From Paracoccaceae bacterium (lineage in GTDB: Bacteria; Pseudomonadota; Alphaproteobacteria; Rhodobacterales; Rhodobacteraceae), in contig JASBTX010000011.1 in NCBI GenBank assembly GCA_030148225.1, positions 1-64,000 of the forward strand: a stretch of DNA of 64,000 nucleotides. The letters are read 5' to 3'. The notes beneath the pieces were generated by a model. The model made no database searches and was not told the DNA's origin. It saw nothing but the letters and a program-made list of their open reading frames with translations. Shown piece by piece: positions 47,753 through 56,814 of the stretch. A program made the translations under genes and the position numbers. Position 1 is the first letter of the stretch. Every line of letters starts with the position of its first letter.

Positions 47753-48628
47753 ATGCGTCACCTCAGGACTTACACGTCACTCTGGGCGATGCGCCCCCAC
47801 GACCAGACCGGCATCCGCCTGCCCTACGAAGAGGTCTGCGATATGGTGGCGGATGCGGGCTATGATGGCATGGCGCTGGATCTTGGGGCGGGCGATGTGG
47901 CCGAGGCGCGTAAAGTTCAGCCAATGATGGCCCGGCGCGGCCTGACCCCCCTGATCGTTGCCTTCCCGAAAACCGTCGAAAGCCTGCGTGAAACCCTGAT
48001 CATGGCGCGGGATTTCGGTTCGCCTTTCGTGGATGTGATCGGCCAGGTCATGCCGCTTTCGGTCGATGGCATGATCCCCGTCATCCGCAAATGGATCGAG
48101 ATGTCGGACGAGGTCGGCATGCCCATCCAGTTCGAAAGCCATCGCAACTGCATCACCAACGATCTCTATTCAACGCTCTGCCTTCTGGACGCCATCCCCG
48201 AGATGCGCATGTGCGCAGACCTGTCGCACTATGTCGTGGACCGGGAATTCTGGTTCCCTTTGTCAGATCGCGACCTCGGGCTGATCAGCCGGATACTCGC
48301 GCGCTCCGACAGTTTTCAGGGTCGCGTGGCCAGCCGCCAGCAGATACAACTGCAGCTCGATTTTCCTCAGCACCGGAAATGGGTCGGACTGTTTCGTGAC
48401 TGGTGGCGCGAGGGGCTCGAGGGCTGGCGTCAGCGCAACCAAAGCGGCGACTGCATCTTTCTTTGCGAGCTCGGCCCCCCTGAATACGCCATGACCGGTC
48501 CGGACGGGCGTGAAATGAGCAACCGGTGGGAAGAAGCACTCACCATCAAAGGCTGGATCGGAGAGATGTGGCAAGAGATGGAGGCCGGCGCGGGCGGGCC
48601 GCCTCTGACTCCGGAAGCAACAGAATAA
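47753..48628 (+). CDS. Xylose-isomerase-like TIM-barrel protein (sugar-phosphate isomerase/epimerase fold)
   Basis: The 291-residue protein shows the AP-endonuclease-2/xylose-isomerase-like fold: DMVADAGYDGMALDLGAGD near the N-terminus, the strand QFESHRNCITNDLYSTLCLL with a metal-ligand Glu and His, and MCADLSHYVVDREFW with Asp and His ligands. The substrate is unknown. It starts 112 nt from the divergent malyl-CoA lyase. Confidence 0.8.
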   Translation: MRHLRTYTSLWAMRPHDQTGIRLPYEEVCDMVADAGYDGMALDLGAGDVAEARKVQPMMARRGLTPLIVAFPKTVESLRETLIMARDFGSPFVDVIGQVMPLSVDGMIPVIRKWIEMSDEVGMPIQFESHRNCITNDLYSTLCLLDAIPEMRMCADLSHYVVDREFWFPLSDRDLGLISRILARSDSFQGRVASRQQIQLQLDFPQHRKWVGLFRDWWREGLEGWRQRNQSGDCIFLCELGPPEYAMTGPDGREMSNRWEEALTIKGWIGEMWQEMEAGAGGPPLTPEATE

Positions 48629-48632
48629 TCTC

Positions 48633-48659
48633 TTCTTCTTTGCATAAATACTCGAAGAA
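48633..48659. repeat. Short inverted repeat in the AT-rich gap before dgcN
   Basis: TTCTTC (48633-48638) and GAAGAA (48654-48659) flank TTTGCATAAATACTC. The stem is short. It may be part of a terminator or a dispersed intergenic motif; the gap (48629-48751) is strongly AT-rich and should also hold the dgcN promoter. Confidence 0.35.
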
Positions 48660-48751
48660 AATTCTAATAATTTCGACTTATCAACAGAATTAGGCGATAT
48701 TTCTGTCAGATGCGATGCTAGACGGGCGCGATACTGCAGGGGAGTATTGTC

Positions 48752-49753
48752 ATGATCAAAACACCGTATCTCTTGTTTCTTGGCGACGCGCCGGATGCGC
48801 TGGCGGCAAAGGTGGCGCAGGGCATCAAGGACTGGCGCCCGGAAAATGCCGTGGGGCAGTTCCGCCTGCCTGATTGCGGTGCCGATCTGGGCATTGCCGA
48901 CATGACCCTGGCTCAGGCCCAAGAGGCCGGCGCCAAAACGCTGGTGATCGGCGTGGCCAATCGGGGCGGCGTCATTTCCCAGGCCTGGAAAGAAGTGCTG
49001 ATCGAGGCACTCAACATGGGCTATGACATTGCCAGCGGCCTGCACAATCTTCTACATGATGAGGCCGATCTCGTCGCGGCCGCCGACGCAAATGGCCGCC
49101 AGCTTCATGATGTTCGCATCCCCTCGGTCGATTATCCGATCGCCAATGGCGTCAAACGCAGCGGCAAACGCTGTCTAGCCGTGGGCACGGACTGTTCGGT
49201 CGGCAAGATGTACACCGCGCTGGCGATGGACAAGGAAATGCGCGCCCGGGGGATGAAGTCCACTTTTCGGCCAACCGGCCAGACCGGTATCCTGATCACC
49301 GGTGGCGGCGTGCCGCTGGACGCGGTGATCGCCGATTTCATGGCCGGCGCGGTCGAGTGGCTGACGCCGGACAATGATGCCGATCATTGGGACCTGATCG
49401 AAGGGCAGGGATCGCTCTTTCACGTGTCCTATTCGGGGGTCACCATGGCGCTGGTTCACGGCGGTCAGCCTGATGCGCTGATCCTGAGCCACGAACCCAC
49501 CCGCAAGCATATGCGCGGATTGCCGGATTATCAGCAGCCCAGCCTGCAGGCGCTGCGCGATACCGCGCTGACGCTTGCCCGCGTGGCCAACCCGGCCTGC
49601 GAAGTTATCGGCGTTTCGGTCAATACCCAGCATCTCTCGGATCAGGAGGCGCTGGATTACTGTGCCCGTGTCGAGGCTGAAATGGGGCTGCCGACCGTTG
49701 ATCCGTTCCGGCACGGGGCCGGGCGGCTGGTCGATGCGCTCTCATCCGTCTGA
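48752..49753 (+). CDS. dgcN: DgcN-type N-acetyltransferase (DUF1611), D-glutamate catabolism
   Basis: The 333-residue protein belongs to the DUF1611 P-loop family; the N-terminal domain is alpha/beta, and the C-terminal domain has the P-loop-like VGTDCSVGKMYTALAM at about residues 147-162. DgcN proteins are reported to acetylate D-glutamate with acetyl-CoA. The next gene, an enolase-superfamily racemase 14 nt away, and the aminotransferase after it support a D-amino-acid role. The specific function rests on family recognition and context. Confidence 0.82.
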   Translation: MIKTPYLLFLGDAPDALAAKVAQGIKDWRPENAVGQFRLPDCGADLGIADMTLAQAQEAGAKTLVIGVANRGGVISQAWKEVLIEALNMGYDIASGLHNLLHDEADLVAAADANGRQLHDVRIPSVDYPIANGVKRSGKRCLAVGTDCSVGKMYTALAMDKEMRARGMKSTFRPTGQTGILITGGGVPLDAVIADFMAGAVEWLTPDNDADHWDLIEGQGSLFHVSYSGVTMALVHGGQPDALILSHEPTRKHMRGLPDYQQPSLQALRDTALTLARVANPACEVIGVSVNTQHLSDQEALDYCARVEAEMGLPTVDPFRHGAGRLVDALSSV

Positions 49754-49767
49754 TCCGTGATCCGGGT

Positions 49768-50733
49768 ATGAAGCGCAGCGTCACACGGGATGTCTTTCGG
49801 CTGGCCGAGGTCTTTACGATCTCGCGCGGGTCGCGGACCGAGGCTCAGGTCCTGACGGTTCACCTGGAACAGGACGGTGTGATCGGCCGGGGCGAATGCG
49901 TGCCCTATGCCCGCTACGGTGAAACGCTCGACAGCGTGACCCAACAGATAGATGCCCTTCCCCGGGCGCTTGATCGGCGCATCCTGAACGAGGTCATGCC
50001 CGCAGGTGCCGGGCGCAACGCGGTCGATTGTGCGCTTTGGGATCTCGCGGCCAAGGCAGCGGGAAAACCTGTCTGGGACCTGGCGGGCTTGCCCGCCCCG
50101 GGACCGGTGATCACCGCCTATACCCTGTCGCTTGATACGCCCGACAACATGCAGGCGGCGGCGGCGCGCAATGCGCATCGCCCCCTGCTCAAGATCAAGC
50201 TTGGGACGGCAGATGACATGGCCCGGCTCGAGGCGGTGCGCCGAGGCGCACCGGATGCGCGTATCATCGTCGATGCCAACGAAGGCTGGAGCGCCGAGGT
50301 CTATTCAGACCTTGCCCCGCATCTGATCCGGCTGGGCGTTGCACTGGTTGAACAGCCGCTTCCGGCGGATCAGGATGATATGCTGGCCGAGATTGCCCGC
50401 CCGCTGCCCGTCTGCGCCGATGAGGCCGCCCATGACCGGGCCAGCCTGCCATCGCTCGTCGGCAAATACGATGTCGTCAACATCAAGCTCGACAAGACCG
50501 GCGGCCTGACCGAGGCCCTGCTGATGCAGGAGGCGGCAATTGCCGCTGGCTTTGACGTCATGGTGGGCTGCATGGTCGGCTCGTCCCTGGCGATGGCACC
50601 TGCGACGCTGATAGCACAAAACGCGATCATAACGGATCTTGACGGTCCGCTTCTCTTGGCCGAAGACCGCGATGAACCGCTGATTTATGACCAAGACGGA
50701 GTGCACCCGCCCAAAGCCGCACTTTGGGGGTAG
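49768..50733 (+). CDS. dgcA: DgcA-type N-acetyl-D-glutamate racemase / dipeptide epimerase-like enolase
   Basis: The 321-residue protein is of the muconate-lactonising/dipeptide-epimerase branch of the enolase superfamily. The catalytic lysine pair is in LLKIKLG, the metal ligands are in IIVDANEGW (Asp), LVEQPLP (Glu) and VCADEA (Asp), and the opposite lysine is in VNIKLDKTGG. All key residues are intact. Beside dgcN it should racemise N-acetyl-D-Glu to N-acetyl-L-Glu; L-Ala-D/L-Glu epimerase activity is the alternative. Confidence 0.85.
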   Translation: MKRSVTRDVFRLAEVFTISRGSRTEAQVLTVHLEQDGVIGRGECVPYARYGETLDSVTQQIDALPRALDRRILNEVMPAGAGRNAVDCALWDLAAKAAGKPVWDLAGLPAPGPVITAYTLSLDTPDNMQAAAARNAHRPLLKIKLGTADDMARLEAVRRGAPDARIIVDANEGWSAEVYSDLAPHLIRLGVALVEQPLPADQDDMLAEIARPLPVCADEAAHDRASLPSLVGKYDVVNIKLDKTGGLTEALLMQEAAIAAGFDVMVGCMVGSSLAMAPATLIAQNAIITDLDGPLLLAEDRDEPLIYDQDGVHPPKAALWG

Positions 50734-50757
50734 AACCCGTCAAGCCGAGGAGCTGAC

Positions 50758-51609
50758 ATGAGCCGCATCGTATACGTGAACGGAGAGTATGTTCCCGAAG
50801 AGGAGGCCAGGATCTCGGTTTTTGACCGTGGTTTCCTGATGGCCGATGGCGTCTACGAAGTAACCTCGGTTCTCAAAGGCAAGCTGATCGACTTTGCCGG
50901 GCACGCAAAACGGCTTGAACGTTCGCTGAACGAGCTGGATATGGCTGCCCCCTGCACCACGGATGAATTGCTGGAAATCCACCGCGAACTTGTTGCGCGG
51001 AACGCGGTGACCGAGGGGCTGGTTTACCTGCAGGTGACACGCGGTGTGGCAGACCGCGATTTTGCCTATCCCAAGGATACGACACCGACGCTGGTTCTTT
51101 TCACCCAGCACAAAACCGTTGTCGAAAGCCCTGCGGCCAGCACCGGGATCAAGGTGATCTCGATCGAAGATCAGCGCTGGGGACGGCGCGATATCAAGAC
51201 GGTGCAGCTGCTTTATCCCGCCATGGGCAAAATGATGGCCAAGGCCGCAGGTTGCGACGATGCGTGGATGGTCGAAGAGGGCGCGGTGACCGAGGGGACA
51301 TCAAACAACGCCTATATCATCAAAAACGGCAGGATCATCACGCGGCAGCTTTCCAACGACATCCTTCACGGCATTACCCGCGCGGCGGTACTCAAATTCG
51401 CCGAAGAGGCACAGATGGTTGTCGAGGAACGCCCCTTTACCATTGCCGAGGCTCAGGGAGCCGACGAAGCCTTTATCACTTCGGCCACAACATTCGTGCA
51501 GCCCGTTGTGTCCATTGACGGAGTCGAGATCGGCAGCGGCGCACCGGGCCCTCTGGCACTGCGCCTGCGCGAGATTTATGTCGATCAGAGCCGTAAACAG
51601 GCAATCTAG
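50758..51609 (+). CDS. dat: D-amino acid aminotransferase
   Basis: The 283-residue PLP enzyme is fold type IV. The catalytic lysine is in RRDIKTVQLL, the start MSRIVYVNGEYVPEEEARIS with FDRGFLMADGVYEV is typical of D-alanine aminotransferase, and GAVTEGTSNN binds the cofactor phosphate region. It moves amino groups among D-amino acids, usually D-Ala + 2-oxoglutarate to pyruvate + D-Glu. It follows dgcA by 24 nt, probably in the same operon. Confidence 0.92.
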   Translation: MSRIVYVNGEYVPEEEARISVFDRGFLMADGVYEVTSVLKGKLIDFAGHAKRLERSLNELDMAAPCTTDELLEIHRELVARNAVTEGLVYLQVTRGVADRDFAYPKDTTPTLVLFTQHKTVVESPAASTGIKVISIEDQRWGRRDIKTVQLLYPAMGKMMAKAAGCDDAWMVEEGAVTEGTSNNAYIIKNGRIITRQLSNDILHGITRAAVLKFAEEAQMVVEERPFTIAEAQGADEAFITSATTFVQPVVSIDGVEIGSGAPGPLALRLREIYVDQSRKQAI

Positions 51610-51634
51610 CGGCGCTCGCCGCTGATACGCCGGG

Positions 51635-51877
51635 TCATTGCACGATCCTGAGTGCGATATATGGCACCAGGTTGAAAAGGATGATGCCCAGTTTGTACTG
51701 GCCGAGGAAACGGTAAAATGTCAGGCGGATGTCGGCCTGATCCAGATCGAAGAGAGTGGCGTGAAATGCGGTGGCCCGATTTCGGACCAGCATCGTCAGC
51801 AATGTCGCCGCGATCAGCAGCCCGAGGTTGATCGCCGTCATCCAGGCAAATAATTGCGTCAGCGTTTCAAGGGTCAT
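51635..51877 (-). CDS. Small two-TM membrane protein (DUF6868-like)
   Basis: The 80-residue protein has TM segments at about residues 10-31 and 62-78 separated by a charged region with FHATLFDLDQADIRLTFYRF. It resembles a small family of unknown function (DUF6868, from memory). It lies alone between dat and a DUF1244 gene. Confidence 0.65.
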   Translation of the reverse strand: MTLETLTQLFAWMTAINLGLLIAATLLTMLVRNRATAFHATLFDLDQADIRLTFYRFLGQYKLGIILFNLVPYIALRIVQ

Positions 51878-51934
51878 GAGATACCTCTCTGACCCGATTG
51901 TATCACAGATCGGTTGCGTTGTACCTGATCTTCC

Positions 51935-52225
51935 TCAGCCGTGGGATTTTTTGAAGGCCGCCTGCGCCTCGGCGCTGGCTTCGGTCTGGTACTTTTCCCG
52001 CCACTCGGCAAACGGCATGCCATAGAACGCCTCGCGGCCTTCATCCTTGGTCATCCCGATGCCCTTCTCATTGGCGGCCTCCTGATACCAGCGGCTCAGG
52101 CAATTGCGGCAGAACCCGGTCAGGTTCATCATGTCGATATTCTGAACATCGGTACGTCGGGACAAGTGATCGCGAAGCCGCCTGAATGCCGCCGCTTCGA
52201 GTTCCATGCGCGTCGTGTCGTCCAT
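51935..52225 (-). CDS. DUF1244 family protein
   Basis: The 96-residue protein carries the family block MNLTGFCRNCLSRWYQ, with two cysteines in CRNC, and FYGMPFAEWREKYQ. DUF1244 is widespread in proteobacteria; function is unknown. It lies 12 nt downstream of the N-formylglutamate amidohydrolase on the same strand and is probably co-transcribed. Confidence 0.9.
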   Translation of the reverse strand: MDDTTRMELEAAAFRRLRDHLSRRTDVQNIDMMNLTGFCRNCLSRWYQEAANEKGIGMTKDEGREAFYGMPFAEWREKYQTEASAEAQAAFKKSHG

Positions 52226-52237
52226 CTTTCCCCTCCG

Positions 52238-53062
52238 TCAAAGGCCCGATGCGGCCAGCGCATCGATCAGCAGCGGCGCGAGCCGTGCCGCCCAGTTCAT
52301 TTGCCCGGTTTCGGTTTCGATCAGATCGTTGCGGATTTCAACCAGGACATGCGGGCGTCCGGGCGTCAGGCCATGACGATCCATCGCGTCTCCGCCCAGC
52401 TTGCCGTGATAGGGTACGTTGTCGCCCGAAATGATATCACGCTCGGATGCCAGCCGCTGCAACAGCGGATCGGCAAGCCGCCGGTCATCCGCCGAGAGCA
52501 CGCCCAGATGCCATGGTCGTGGCGATCTGCCGTTCAGGCGCGGCGTAAAACTGTGAACCGACACAAGGACCCTGTCATCACGCGCGCCGGCCAGCGCCGA
52601 GAGGGCTGCATGATAGGGTCGGTGAAACGCGTTCAGTCGGCGTTCGATCTCGGTTTCGCTAACATGTCGGTTGGTCGGGATGATGGTCCCGTCATAGAGG
52701 CGCATCACCAGTGTCGGATCATCTTCTCCCCGGTTGGGGTCGATGACAAGGCGCGAAAACCGCGAGAGCACCGCCGGGGCATTCAGCGCATCGGCCAAAT
52801 GTCGTGTGACGCCCGCTGCGCCAACGTCATAGGCGATATGGCGGTTCATGTCCGAGTTGTTCAGACCAAGGCTGCCATTGTTGACGCAGTCCGGCACCCG
52901 GTTCGATGCGTGATCGCATGTCACGAGCCACCGCCCCTGCCGAGCGGTGCCGATCAGTTCATAGGCATCGGCCATGCCATCGTCGAAATCCTGTCTCATT
53001 GCCGCATACATATGCGCGGAAAAACCGAAGCGCCAGTTGCTCTGGCAGGAGAATTGAGCCAT
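52238..53062 (-). CDS. N-formylglutamate amidohydrolase family protein
   Basis: The 274-residue protein belongs to the FGase family, which hydrolyses N-formyl-L-glutamate at the end of one histidine-degradation route and may include other N-acyl hydrolases. LVTCDHASNRVP, FSRLVIDPNRGEDDP, SVHSFTPRLNG and VLVEIRNDLI are the conserved blocks. No other hut gene is nearby. The start is uncertain: Mets at 53062, 53011 and 52999 are possible, and the family similarity begins around the last. Confidence 0.88.
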   Translation of the reverse strand: MAQFSCQSNWRFGFSAHMYAAMRQDFDDGMADAYELIGTARQGRWLVTCDHASNRVPDCVNNGSLGLNNSDMNRHIAYDVGAAGVTRHLADALNAPAVLSRFSRLVIDPNRGEDDPTLVMRLYDGTIIPTNRHVSETEIERRLNAFHRPYHAALSALAGARDDRVLVSVHSFTPRLNGRSPRPWHLGVLSADDRRLADPLLQRLASERDIISGDNVPYHGKLGGDAMDRHGLTPGRPHVLVEIRNDLIETETGQMNWAARLAPLLIDALAASGL

Positions 53063-53109
53063 AGAGGCCGCGGCCCACTACAATCTGGTTAAGAAGGAAT
53101 GCGGTAAGG

Positions 53110-54555
53110 ATGAGACGCCTGCGCAAGGTAAAGATCGTGGCAACACTGGGCCCGGCATCAAACGATTATCAGACAATCCGTGCGCTGTTCGAGGCGGGCG
53201 CAGACGTGTTTCGCCTGAACATGAGCCACGGCGATCACGCGGAAATCGCTGCCCGTCACGCCATAATCCGCCAGATCGAAAAGGATCTCGAGCGGCCCAT
53301 CGGCATTCTGGCCGACCTACAGGGCCCGAAACTCAGATGCGGCGTGTTCAAAAATGGTGAAGAGGACCTGGAGGAAGGGGCCAGTTTCCGCTTTGACCTC
53401 GATCCAGCCGAGGGCGACGCGACCCGCGTTTGCCTGCCGCACAAAGAGATTTTCGCTGCGCTACAGCCGGGTTCGACCCTGCTGGTCAATGACGGCAAGA
53501 TCCGGGTTCAGGTCAGCGAATGTGGACCGGATTTTGCCAATTGCACCGTCATCGCCGGGGGTACGATTTCAAACCGCAAGGGCGTGAATGTCCCCGATGT
53601 GGTGCTGCCGCTGGCCGCACTGAGCGAAAAGGACCGCAAGGACCTCGAGTTTGTGTGCGATCTGGGGGTCGACTGGCTGGCGCTGTCATTTGTACAGCGC
53701 CCCGAAGATGTAAAAGAGGCGCGCGAACTGGCATGGGGCCGCGCAGCGATCCTGTCGAAGATCGAAAAACCCGCTGCTGTCGAAGCCTTTGACGAAATTC
53801 TTGCCGTGTCGGACGGGATCATGGTTGCGCGTGGTGATTTGGGCGTCGAACTGCCGGTGCAGAATGTGCCGCCGATCCAGAAACGCCTTGTGCGCCGCTG
53901 TCGCGCGGTTGCCAAGCCGGTGATCGTTGCGACCCAGATGCTGGAAAGCATGATCGAAAGCCCGATGCCGACACGTGCCGAGGTCTCGGACGTGGCCACC
54001 GCGATCTACGAGGGTACGGATGCGATCATGCTGTCGGCGGAATCGGCGGCAGGAAGCTATCCGGTCGAGGCGGTTCAGACGATGAACAACGTCGCCATCG
54101 AGGTCGAGCGTGACCCGAACTATCGCCAGGTCATCAATTCATCGCGCGGCGGGATCAAGGAATCGGTCGCTGATGCTATCGTCAGCGCCGCCCGCGAAAT
54201 CGCGGAAACCACCGATATCAAGGTGATCTGCTGTTTCTCGCAGTCCGGATCGACGGCGCGGCTGGTCGCGCGCGAACGTCCGCATGTGCCCATCATCATG
54301 ATGACCTCGCTCGAGGCGACATCGCGCAAGCTTTGCCTGACTTGGGGGATGCACTGCGTCCTGACAGGCCCGGTCGATCGCTTCAAGGGTGCGGTCATTA
54401 GCGCGGTGCGCGCGGCGACCAGAGAGGGGTTTGCGGATGCCGATGACAGTATCGTCGTGACCGCCGGTGTGCCTTTCAATCAGTCGGGTACCACAAATAT
54501 TCTGCGGGTTGCCCCCTGCGAAGAACGCTTGATTTACAAATCTGATCCAGAATAA
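53110..54555 (+). CDS. pyk: Pyruvate kinase
   Basis: Pyruvate kinase (481 aa) makes pyruvate and ATP from phosphoenolpyruvate and ADP. Visible are KIVATLGPAS, FRLNMSHGDH, ILADLQGPKLR, the catalytic ILSKIEKPAAVEAFDEIL lysine, MVARGDLGVELP and the signature EGTDAIMLSAESAAGSYP. The C-terminal domain has a full regulatory fold. It is divergent from the FGase gene. Confidence 0.98.
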   Translation: MRRLRKVKIVATLGPASNDYQTIRALFEAGADVFRLNMSHGDHAEIAARHAIIRQIEKDLERPIGILADLQGPKLRCGVFKNGEEDLEEGASFRFDLDPAEGDATRVCLPHKEIFAALQPGSTLLVNDGKIRVQVSECGPDFANCTVIAGGTISNRKGVNVPDVVLPLAALSEKDRKDLEFVCDLGVDWLALSFVQRPEDVKEARELAWGRAAILSKIEKPAAVEAFDEILAVSDGIMVARGDLGVELPVQNVPPIQKRLVRRCRAVAKPVIVATQMLESMIESPMPTRAEVSDVATAIYEGTDAIMLSAESAAGSYPVEAVQTMNNVAIEVERDPNYRQVINSSRGGIKESVADAIVSAAREIAETTDIKVICCFSQSGSTARLVARERPHVPIIMMTSLEATSRKLCLTWGMHCVLTGPVDRFKGAVISAVRAATREGFADADDSIVVTAGVPFNQSGTTNILRVAPCEERLIYKSDPE

Positions 54556-54582
54556 TGCGCGTGTCATTGATGGAGCAGCATT

Positions 54583-54813
54583 ATGGATCTGATAAATCCT
54601 GATTATCTGTTCGTGATCGGACTGGCCCTGGCGATCTATGCCGTGCCCGCAATCGTCTCGGCGATGATTGATGGCCGTGCGATGCGGGGCGGGCTGATGT
54701 TTCTGTTTCTGGCCTGTGCGGCGGTCGTGGTGGCCACCGTGATGCGACCGGGACATTATACATTCATGGGCATCCCGGACGTGATTATCCGCGTCATCTC
54801 GGATTTTACCTGA
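54583..54813 (+). CDS. Small two-TM membrane protein, unknown function
   Basis: The 76-residue protein has hydrophobic segments at about residues 8-27 and 36-54 and the C-terminal tail MRPGHYTFMGIPDVIIRVIS. I do not recognise the family. It is 27 nt downstream of pyk and may be co-transcribed. Confidence 0.6.
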   Translation: MDLINPDYLFVIGLALAIYAVPAIVSAMIDGRAMRGGLMFLFLACAAVVVATVMRPGHYTFMGIPDVIIRVISDFT

Positions 54814-54822
54814 AAAATACGC

Positions 54823-54851
54823 TTGTCACGACGGCGGCTTCTTTCTATACG
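54823..54851 (+). promoter_or_regulatory. Candidate rpmI-rplT promoter
   Basis: TTGTCA (54823-54828) and TATACG (54846-54851) are separated by 17 nt, about 70 nt before rpmI. Confidence 0.65.
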
Positions 54852-54924
54852 GCGCACTCGTTGCCTGGGCCGGCCGAATGGCATGCCGAGTCGCAGGATA
54901 ACCGTTCGCATCAAGGAGACGGAA

Positions 54925-55125
54925 ATGCCAAAGATGAAGACCAAGTCGAGCGCCAAGAAGCGTTTCAAGGTGACGGCCTCCGGGCGTATCAAGTCGGCAC
55001 AGGCCGGCAAGCGCCACGGAATGATCAAGCGCACCACCAAATTCATCCGCAATGCACGCGGCACGACGGTACTGTCCGAGCAGGACGAACGTATCGTCAA
55101 GAAATACATGCCCTACGCACGCTGA
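54925..55125 (+). CDS. rpmI: 50S ribosomal protein L35 (bL35)
   Basis: L35 (66 aa) is a small 50S protein. The ATG at 54925 follows AAGGAGAC and gives [20 protein letters not shown]. rplT follows 12 nt later, as in most bacteria. The usual infC is not adjacent. Confidence 0.98.
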   Translation: MPKMKTKSSAKKRFKVTASGRIKSAQAGKRHGMIKRTTKFIRNARGTTVLSEQDERIVKKYMPYAR

Positions 55126-55137
55126 GGAGTTTGAGAC

Positions 55138-55500
55138 ATGTCGAGAGTTACCAGCGGTAAAGTCACCCACGCCCGCCACAAGAAAGTCATCAAGGCCGCC
55201 AAAGGCTATTACGGTCGGCGCAAGAACGCCTTTCGCACCGCCACGCAGGCCGTTGACAAGGCCAACCAGTACGCCACCCGCGACCGCAAGCAGCGCAAGC
55301 GCAATTTCCGCGCGCTCTGGATTCAGCGGATCAACGCAGCCGTGCGGTCACATGACGAGGCGCTGACATATTCGAAATTCATCAACGGGCTGGCAAAAGC
55401 CGGTGTTGAAGTGGATCGCAAGGTTCTGGCCGATCTGGCCGTACACGAGCCTGATGCGTTCGGGGCCATCGTCGATAAGGCGAAGGCCGCGCTCGCGTAG
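55138..55500 (+). CDS. rplT: 50S ribosomal protein L20 (bL20)
   Basis: L20 (120 aa) is needed early in 50S assembly. [20 protein letters not shown] and [20 protein letters not shown] are the family blocks. A terminator follows. Confidence 0.98.
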   Translation: MSRVTSGKVTHARHKKVIKAAKGYYGRRKNAFRTATQAVDKANQYATRDRKQRKRNFRALWIQRINAAVRSHDEALTYSKFINGLAKAGVEVDRKVLADLAVHEPDAFGAIVDKAKAALA

Positions 55501-55526
55501 ACAACCCGTTCAGGGACAGGATTGAG

Positions 55527-55563
55527 ACCGCGAGCCCGGGTTTCGGGTCTCGCGGTTTTTTTG
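55527..55563 (+). terminator. Terminator after rplT
   Basis: A 12-bp GC-rich stem with one bulge (from 55527 to 55557) is followed by seven Ts. Confidence 0.88.
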
Positions 55564-55644
55564 TTTGCGGGTGGTTTGTCAAAGTGAGAACGCCATAGGC
55601 GTTCACACCATCATGACCGGGCCTGCGCCCGGTCGGCGGGCACC

Positions 55645-55672
55645 TTGCAATCAGGGGCGTCTGTGATAGCAG
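55645..55672 (+). promoter_or_regulatory. Possible pheS promoter
   Basis: TTGCAA (55645-55650) and TAGCAG (55667-55672) are 16 nt apart. The -10 is weak. Confidence 0.3.
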
Positions 55673-55697
55673 GGCAGGGATTTTTGGAGGGTCTGAC

Positions 55698-56771
55698 GTG
55701 GACGATCTGAGAGAGAAATATCTGGCGCTTATCTCGGCGGCGGGGGACGAAGCCACGCTCGAGGATGTGCGGGTTCGTGCCGTCGGCAAGAAGGGTGAAA
55801 TCAGCCTGAAGATGCGCGAGCTTGGCAAGATGACGCCGGATGAGCGTCAGGTTGCCGGCCCGGCGCTGAATGCGCTTAAAACCGAAATCAACTCGGCCAT
55901 TTCGGCGCAGAAATCGGCGCTGGCCGACGCAGCGCTTGAAGAGCGGCTGAAATCGGAATGGCTGGACGTGACGCTGCCCTCGCGCCCGCGCCCGGCGGGC
56001 ACGATCCATCCGATCAGTCAGGTCACCGAAGAGGTCACTGCGATCTTTGCCGATATGGGTTTTGCTGTTGCCGAGGGCCCGCAGATCGAAAGTGACTGGT
56101 ATAATTTCGATGCGTTGAACATTCCCTCGCATCATCCGGCGCGTGCCGAGATGGATACGTTCTATATGCACCGTGACGCGGGTGACAACCGCCCGCCGCA
56201 TGTGTTGCGCACGCATACGTCGCCTGTGCAGATACGGTCGATGCAGCAGCGCGGCGCACCGATCCGCGTCATCTGCCCCGGTCGTGTCTATCGCTGCGAC
56301 TATGACCAGACCCACACCCCGATGTTTCATCAGGTCGAGGGGCTGGCCATCGACACGGATATCTCGATGGCCAATCTGAAATGGTGCCTCGAGGAATTCG
56401 TGCGGTCCTATTTCGAGGTGGATGATGTCGAGCTGCGTTTTCGCGCCTCTCATTTTCCCTTTACCGAACCCTCGGCCGAGGTCGATATCCGCTGTTCCTG
56501 GGACAAGGGGCAGCTGAAGGTCGGCGAAGGCGATGACTGGCTTGAGATTCTGGGCTCGGGCATGGTCCACCCCAAAGTGCTGAATGCCGGCGGGATCGAT
56601 CCCGAAAAATACCAGGGCTTTGCCTTTGGGCTGGGGATCGACCGCATCGCGATGCTGAAATACGGCATTCCCGATCTCAGGGCATTTTTTGACAGCGATC
56701 TGAGGTGGCTCAGGCATTACGGCTTTGCCAGCCTCGATCAGCCGACCGTTCATGCAGGGCTGAGCAGATGA
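55698..56771 (+). CDS. pheS: Phenylalanyl-tRNA synthetase alpha subunit
   Basis: PheS (357 aa) carries the catalytic core of the class II alpha2-beta2 synthetase. An N-terminal coiled coil precedes motif 1; motif 2 and 3 are visible as [34 protein letters not shown] and [15 protein letters not shown]. The start is a GTG at 55698 after TGGAGG. An unusual 43-nt gap and a glutamine amidotransferase gene separate it from pheT. Confidence 0.97.
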   Translation: MDDLREKYLALISAAGDEATLEDVRVRAVGKKGEISLKMRELGKMTPDERQVAGPALNALKTEINSAISAQKSALADAALEERLKSEWLDVTLPSRPRPAGTIHPISQVTEEVTAIFADMGFAVAEGPQIESDWYNFDALNIPSHHPARAEMDTFYMHRDAGDNRPPHVLRTHTSPVQIRSMQQRGAPIRVICPGRVYRCDYDQTHTPMFHQVEGLAIDTDISMANLKWCLEEFVRSYFEVDDVELRFRASHFPFTEPSAEVDIRCSWDKGQLKVGEGDDWLEILGSGMVHPKVLNAGGIDPEKYQGFAFGLGIDRIAMLKYGIPDLRAFFDSDLRWLRHYGFASLDQPTVHAGLSR

Positions 56772-56814
56772 ACCAGCCCCTCCGCATTGCATGGTCTGGT
56801 CGGGGCCGGGTGCG

